DNA of 64,000 nucleotides from contig NZ_CP117425.1 in NCBI RefSeq assembly GCF_030687295.1, forward strand, positions 3,104,001-3,168,000, given 5' to 3'. Below the pieces are notes generated by a model. That model was not told the origin of the DNA. It saw only the letters and a program-made list of their open reading frames with translations, and ran no database searches. Source of the stretch: Pseudomonas beijingensis (GTDB lineage: Bacteria > Pseudomonadota > Gammaproteobacteria > Pseudomonadales > Pseudomonadaceae). This document shows, piece after piece, positions 61,409 through 64,000 of the stretch (position 1 is the stretch's first letter; each line of letters starts with the position of its first letter). Position numbers and translations under genes: made by a program.

Positions 61409-62113
61409 TTACCCTTCCGTCGTTTTCAAAATAGGTGTTATTAATTCTTCGCCCTGGTTTTTTACGCTTCCCACTGCCTTGCCCACGGGAAACCACTCAA
61501 AATCCTCTACGGGGCGGCAATGCTTCCGTGCAATTTCCTCTGCTCGCGCTGGCTCCAAATCAGGAGTCAACCACTCGCGGGCGAGGTCCGGTGAAAGCAC
61601 CAGGGGCTTTCGATCATGAATATCCACCATACCTTGGTCACTGGCTGCGGTAATGATTACAAAACCATCGCTTTCTTGGCCCTCAAGCCCAGGTTGAGCC
61701 TGTGCAAGGGCGCCGAAGAACATAGGCTTCCGGGTTTTCAGGCGAATGAAATAGGGTTGTTTTTTCTTCGGGTCATTGGGGTCTTTGACCCACTCATACC
61801 AACCTTCGCTTGGAACCAGAGCACGCCCGTTCGGCCAGAGCTGTTTGAAAAACCTCCCCGTCGTGACAGTTTCAACCCTCGCATTGATGGGGTCGGGGCG
61901 TTTTCCCTTCGCCCAAAATGGCGACCAGCCCCACCTGATCGGGGTGATGTGAAGACCGGCATTGCTGGTGTGCAAGATTTGCACGCGTGTCGTCGGGGCG
62001 ATGTTGTACCGGTTGATCGGCACTGCATCGAAACCGCTGAATAGCGGGAGCTGCGGCCCTAGCTCCTCCATAAACACCGCCATCCCCTCGTATTGCACGA
62101 ATCTCCCGCACAT
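61409..62113 (-). CDS. SOS-response-associated peptidase (SRAP, YedK/HMCES-like)
   Basis: This 234-residue protein crosslinks to abasic sites in single-stranded DNA through its N-terminal cysteine. Key residues are present: Cys 2 (MCGRF), Asn 37 (RYNIAPT), Glu 103/107 (SEGWYEW) and His 166 (DIHDRKP). It lies back to back with umuD, with a LexA box between them, so it is probably SOS-induced with the Pol V genes. Confidence 0.92.
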   Translation of the reverse strand: MCGRFVQYEGMAVFMEELGPQLPLFSGFDAVPINRYNIAPTTRVQILHTSNAGLHITPIRWGWSPFWAKGKRPDPINARVETVTTGRFFKQLWPNGRALVPSEGWYEWVKDPNDPKKKQPYFIRLKTRKPMFFGALAQAQPGLEGQESDGFVIITAASDQGMVDIHDRKPLVLSPDLAREWLTPDLEPARAEEIARKHCRPVEDFEWFPVGKAVGSVKNQGEELITPILKTTEG

Positions 62114-62176
62114 GGGTTGTCCCGCCTGTCAGATTTTTCCTATACAAAATTGACCGCCAACCTTGTACAAAGTTAA

Positions 62177-62192
62177 CTGTATGTTCGTACAG
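62177..62192. promoter_or_regulatory. LexA (SOS) box
   Basis: CTGTATGTTCGTACAG is a CTG-N10-CAG palindrome located 19 bases before the umuD start and 64 bases before the SRAP start; it should repress both outside SOS induction. Confidence 0.85.
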
Positions 62193-62210
62193 TATTTTGG
62201 AACGTGCGTC

Positions 62211-62636
62211 ATGAGCTTTTCAATTCTAGGCCCTATTGCCGAGGGTGGCTTGAAGCTGCCCTTGTGTTCGTTTCGAGTGCCTGCCGGGTTCCCATCTCCG
62301 GCGGCGGACCACATCGAAGCGCACATCTCATTGGATGAGGTTCTGAACATTCGCGCCCCGCATGTCTACCTGGTCTCAATCGCTGGGGAGAGCATGCAAG
62401 GCGCTGGTATTTTTGAAGGCGATCTCGCGGTGGTGGACCGCGCTTTGGAGCCTGCGCACGGTCACATCGTCGTCGCGCTGCTGAACAACGAGCCCGTATG
62501 CAAGCGGCTTTGCATTCGCGGCAGGGAGGTGATTCTCCTTTCGGAGAACCCAAAGTATCCACCGAGGTACGTGCTTGAGGGCGACGAGCTGGTGATCTGG
62601 GGCGTCATCACATGCAGCGTGCGCAGCCATGTCTAA
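62211..62636 (+). CDS. umuD: UmuD-like SOS mutagenesis protein
   Basis: This 141-residue S24 family protein becomes the Pol V subunit UmuD' after RecA-aided self-cleavage. The cleavage site is VPAG (Ala 25-Gly 26) followed by FPSPAADHIEAHISLDEV; the catalytic Ser 61 lies in GESMQGAGI and Lys 98 in PVCKRL. ATG 62211 is used, because the frame upstream runs through the LexA box. umuC starts eight bases inside its end. Confidence 0.93.
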   Translation: MSFSILGPIAEGGLKLPLCSFRVPAGFPSPAADHIEAHISLDEVLNIRAPHVYLVSIAGESMQGAGIFEGDLAVVDRALEPAHGHIVVALLNNEPVCKRLCIRGREVILLSENPKYPPRYVLEGDELVIWGVITCSVRSHV

Positions 62637-63906
62637 ACCCCAACCAGTTTTCGCCCTGATCGACTGCAACAGCTTCTATGCCAGTTGCGAGCGCGTGTTT
62701 CGACCCGACCTGGCCCGCGTGCCCATCGTGGTGCTGAGCAACAACGACGGCTGCGTGATCGCCCGCAGTTACGACGCCAAGCCCTATGTGAAGATGGGCG
62801 AGCCGTATTTCCAGATCAAGCACAAGCTGCATAAGCACGGCATCGTTCCATTCTCGTCGAACTACGCGCTCTACGGCGACATGAGTGAGCGGGTTATGAC
62901 ACTCATTGAATCAATGGTGCCCGCCGTCGAGGTCTACAGCATTGACGAAGCCTTTGCCGACATGACCGGCATTGACGGCCGGGATGCCCTCGGGCGAAAG
63001 ATCCGCAGCCAGGTGCTGCGCTGCACCGGCATTCCGGTCGGGGTAGGGATCGCCCACACCAAAACCCTGGCAAAGCTGGCAAACCACACCGCCAAACGGC
63101 TCCAAGTGGAGACCGGCGGCGTGGTCGATATCTGCGACCCGTTCAAGCGTGACTGGGTCTTGCGCAACACCGACGTGTCCGAGGTCTGGGGCGTCGGTCG
63201 CAAGATGAAACTTCACCTGGACGCCATGGGTATCAAGACCGCGATGGACCTGGCGAAGGCCGACCCGTGGACGCTACGCAAGAAGTTCAGCGTGGTGATC
63301 GAGAAGACCGCCCGGGAGCTGGCCGGCACACCGTGCCTGGAGCTGGATGAGCCGGACCCGCCGAAGCAGGAAATCTGCTGTAGTCGGATGTTCGGGAAGC
63401 GGCTCACGGACCTGGCACCCATCAAGGAAGCGGTGGCTACCTACATGATGCGTGCTTCGGAAAAGCTCAGGGCGCAGCAGTCGCTGTGCAAGAAGATCCG
63501 CGTCAGCATCCGCACCGGCATGTTCAACCCGGAGGAAGCGAAGTATGCCAATGGTGTGCTGATCGACATGCCGTACCCCACTGATGATGTGCGGCTGCTG
63601 ACCAAGGCAGCAGTGGACGCGCTCGACCGCGTGTTTCGGCCGGGCTTCAAGTACAGCAAGGCTGAGGTGCTGTTGATGAACCTCTGTCAGCAGGGGGAGT
63701 ACACCGACGACCTGTTTGCCACCTCCCAACCAGCCGACGCCACGAAGTTGATGGCGGTGCTGGACCAGATCAACGGGCGATGGGGTAGAGGGACACTCCG
63801 ATCAGCCAGCGTGCCCGTCAACCCAGACTGGGGCATGCGTCGAGAGATGATGAGCCAGAGCTACACGACCAGGCTGGACCAGCTGTGGCAGGTGTCCTGT
63901 CGATGA
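62629..63906 (+). CDS. umuC: UmuC-like error-prone DNA polymerase V catalytic subunit
   Basis: This 425-residue Y-family polymerase has ALIDCNSFYASCERVF (catalytic Asp 12), the SIDEAFADMTG catalytic pair, GVGIAHTKTLAKLANHTAK and the helix-hairpin-helix region VWGVGRKMKLHLDAMGI. The C terminus ends SYTTRLDQLWQVSCR. It is coupled to umuD and ends at a terminator. Phage-borne copies can raise host mutagenesis under DNA damage. Confidence 0.96.
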   Translation: MSKPQPVFALIDCNSFYASCERVFRPDLARVPIVVLSNNDGCVIARSYDAKPYVKMGEPYFQIKHKLHKHGIVPFSSNYALYGDMSERVMTLIESMVPAVEVYSIDEAFADMTGIDGRDALGRKIRSQVLRCTGIPVGVGIAHTKTLAKLANHTAKRLQVETGGVVDICDPFKRDWVLRNTDVSEVWGVGRKMKLHLDAMGIKTAMDLAKADPWTLRKKFSVVIEKTARELAGTPCLELDEPDPPKQEICCSRMFGKRLTDLAPIKEAVATYMMRASEKLRAQQSLCKKIRVSIRTGMFNPEEAKYANGVLIDMPYPTDDVRLLTKAAVDALDRVFRPGFKYSKAEVLLMNLCQQGEYTDDLFATSQPADATKLMAVLDQINGRWGRGTLRSASVPVNPDWGMRREMMSQSYTTRLDQLWQVSCR

Positions 63907-63921
63907 CCTGCTGACCCCATG

Positions 63922-63948
63922 AGCCGCCCGCCGAGGCGGCTTTTTTTT
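63922..63948 (+). terminator. Terminator of umuDC
   Basis: Stem GCCGCC/GGCGGC (63923-63928 with 63935-63940) and eight T residues directly after. Confidence 0.85.
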
Positions 63949-64000
63949 CGCCCCGAAATGGTGCGCTTTCGGCGGGCTGTGGCGTGCTTCAAACCTGGCG

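Larger units (their letters stand above)
27641..64000. mobile_element. P2-like prophage integrated at dusA (right end outside window)
   Basis: The integrase abuts dusA. The element encodes a complete P2-type order of capsid, terminase, portal, lysis, baseplate, fibre, sheath, tube, tape-measure and D genes, together with early regulators and three accessory insertions. umuC is the last gene seen and ends at 63906. No copy of the dusA 5' sequence was found at the right edge, so the right attachment site must lie beyond 64000. Confidence 0.93.

Noticed and set aside
63950..64000. Search for the right attachment site at the window edge
   Set aside because: No copy of the dusA 5' sequence (such as the MMDWTD-coding stretch) occurs here, so the prophage end lies outside the window.
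27735..64000. Element interpreted as an R-type tailocin rather than a phage
   Set aside because: Capsid, scaffold, terminase, portal, integrase and primase genes are all present, which tailocin clusters lack.

Overview
The window is a chromosomal segment of a fluorescent pseudomonad (Pseudomonas fluorescens group). The evidence is the G+C-rich backbone, the conserved gene order mfd / gapB / apbE / sthA / lolCDE / copRS / queF / mlaA / rssBC / tal / dusA, and several REP-type palindromes of the GTGGGAGC...GCTCGCGA kind.

Bases 1-27640 are host backbone. A leftward mfd-csiV-SNF2 helicase operon diverges from a long-form gapB. An MFS (citrate/tricarballylate-type) transporter follows, then apbE, the soluble transhydrogenase sthA, a glycerophosphodiesterase/PilZ pair, the lipoprotein-releasing ABC system lolC-lolD-lolE, a copRS-type metal two-component system facing a cupredoxin gene with a CopR box between them, queF, DUF4404, a degenerate HAD protein, mlaA, the rssB/rssC stress module, transaldolase and dusA. 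The cupredoxin gene carries a one-base frameshift. Intergenic gaps hold five REP pairs and an unusual 8-bp tandem repeat.

From about 27641 to beyond the right edge lies a P2-like prophage inserted at the 5' end of dusA. In order it has an integrase, a PrtN-like activator, a leftward early operon (DUF2786, small proteins, a toprim primase-helicase, an Ogr/Delta-type zinc-finger activator, a BcepMu gp16-type regulator), a frameshifted CI-like repressor, and the full P2 late block: D U T E/E' FII FI G H I J W V S R Rz1 Rz lysozyme holin X L M N O leftward, and P Q rightward. Then come an SRAP (YedK-like) gene and an SOS-controlled umuDC pair. The Rz/Rz1 nesting and the E/E' -1 frameshift site are visible. 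The terminase ATPase/nuclease gene contains a +1 and a +2 indel that scramble about 60 codons of its nuclease domain.

Three A+T-rich accessory insertions break the late block. They are a three-gene operon (36528-38686) ending in a PD-(D/E)XK nuclease-like protein, a membrane protein with a small partner (50455-51533), and a lone 129-residue protein (60897-61286). The three-gene operon is the best candidate for an undescribed anti-phage system. Two regulatory patterns also stand out: a shared 22-bp element, CTGTA-N11-YACAAG, upstream of three late operons, and three early genes preceded by the same hairpin (loop CGGCAA) plus ribosome-binding module.
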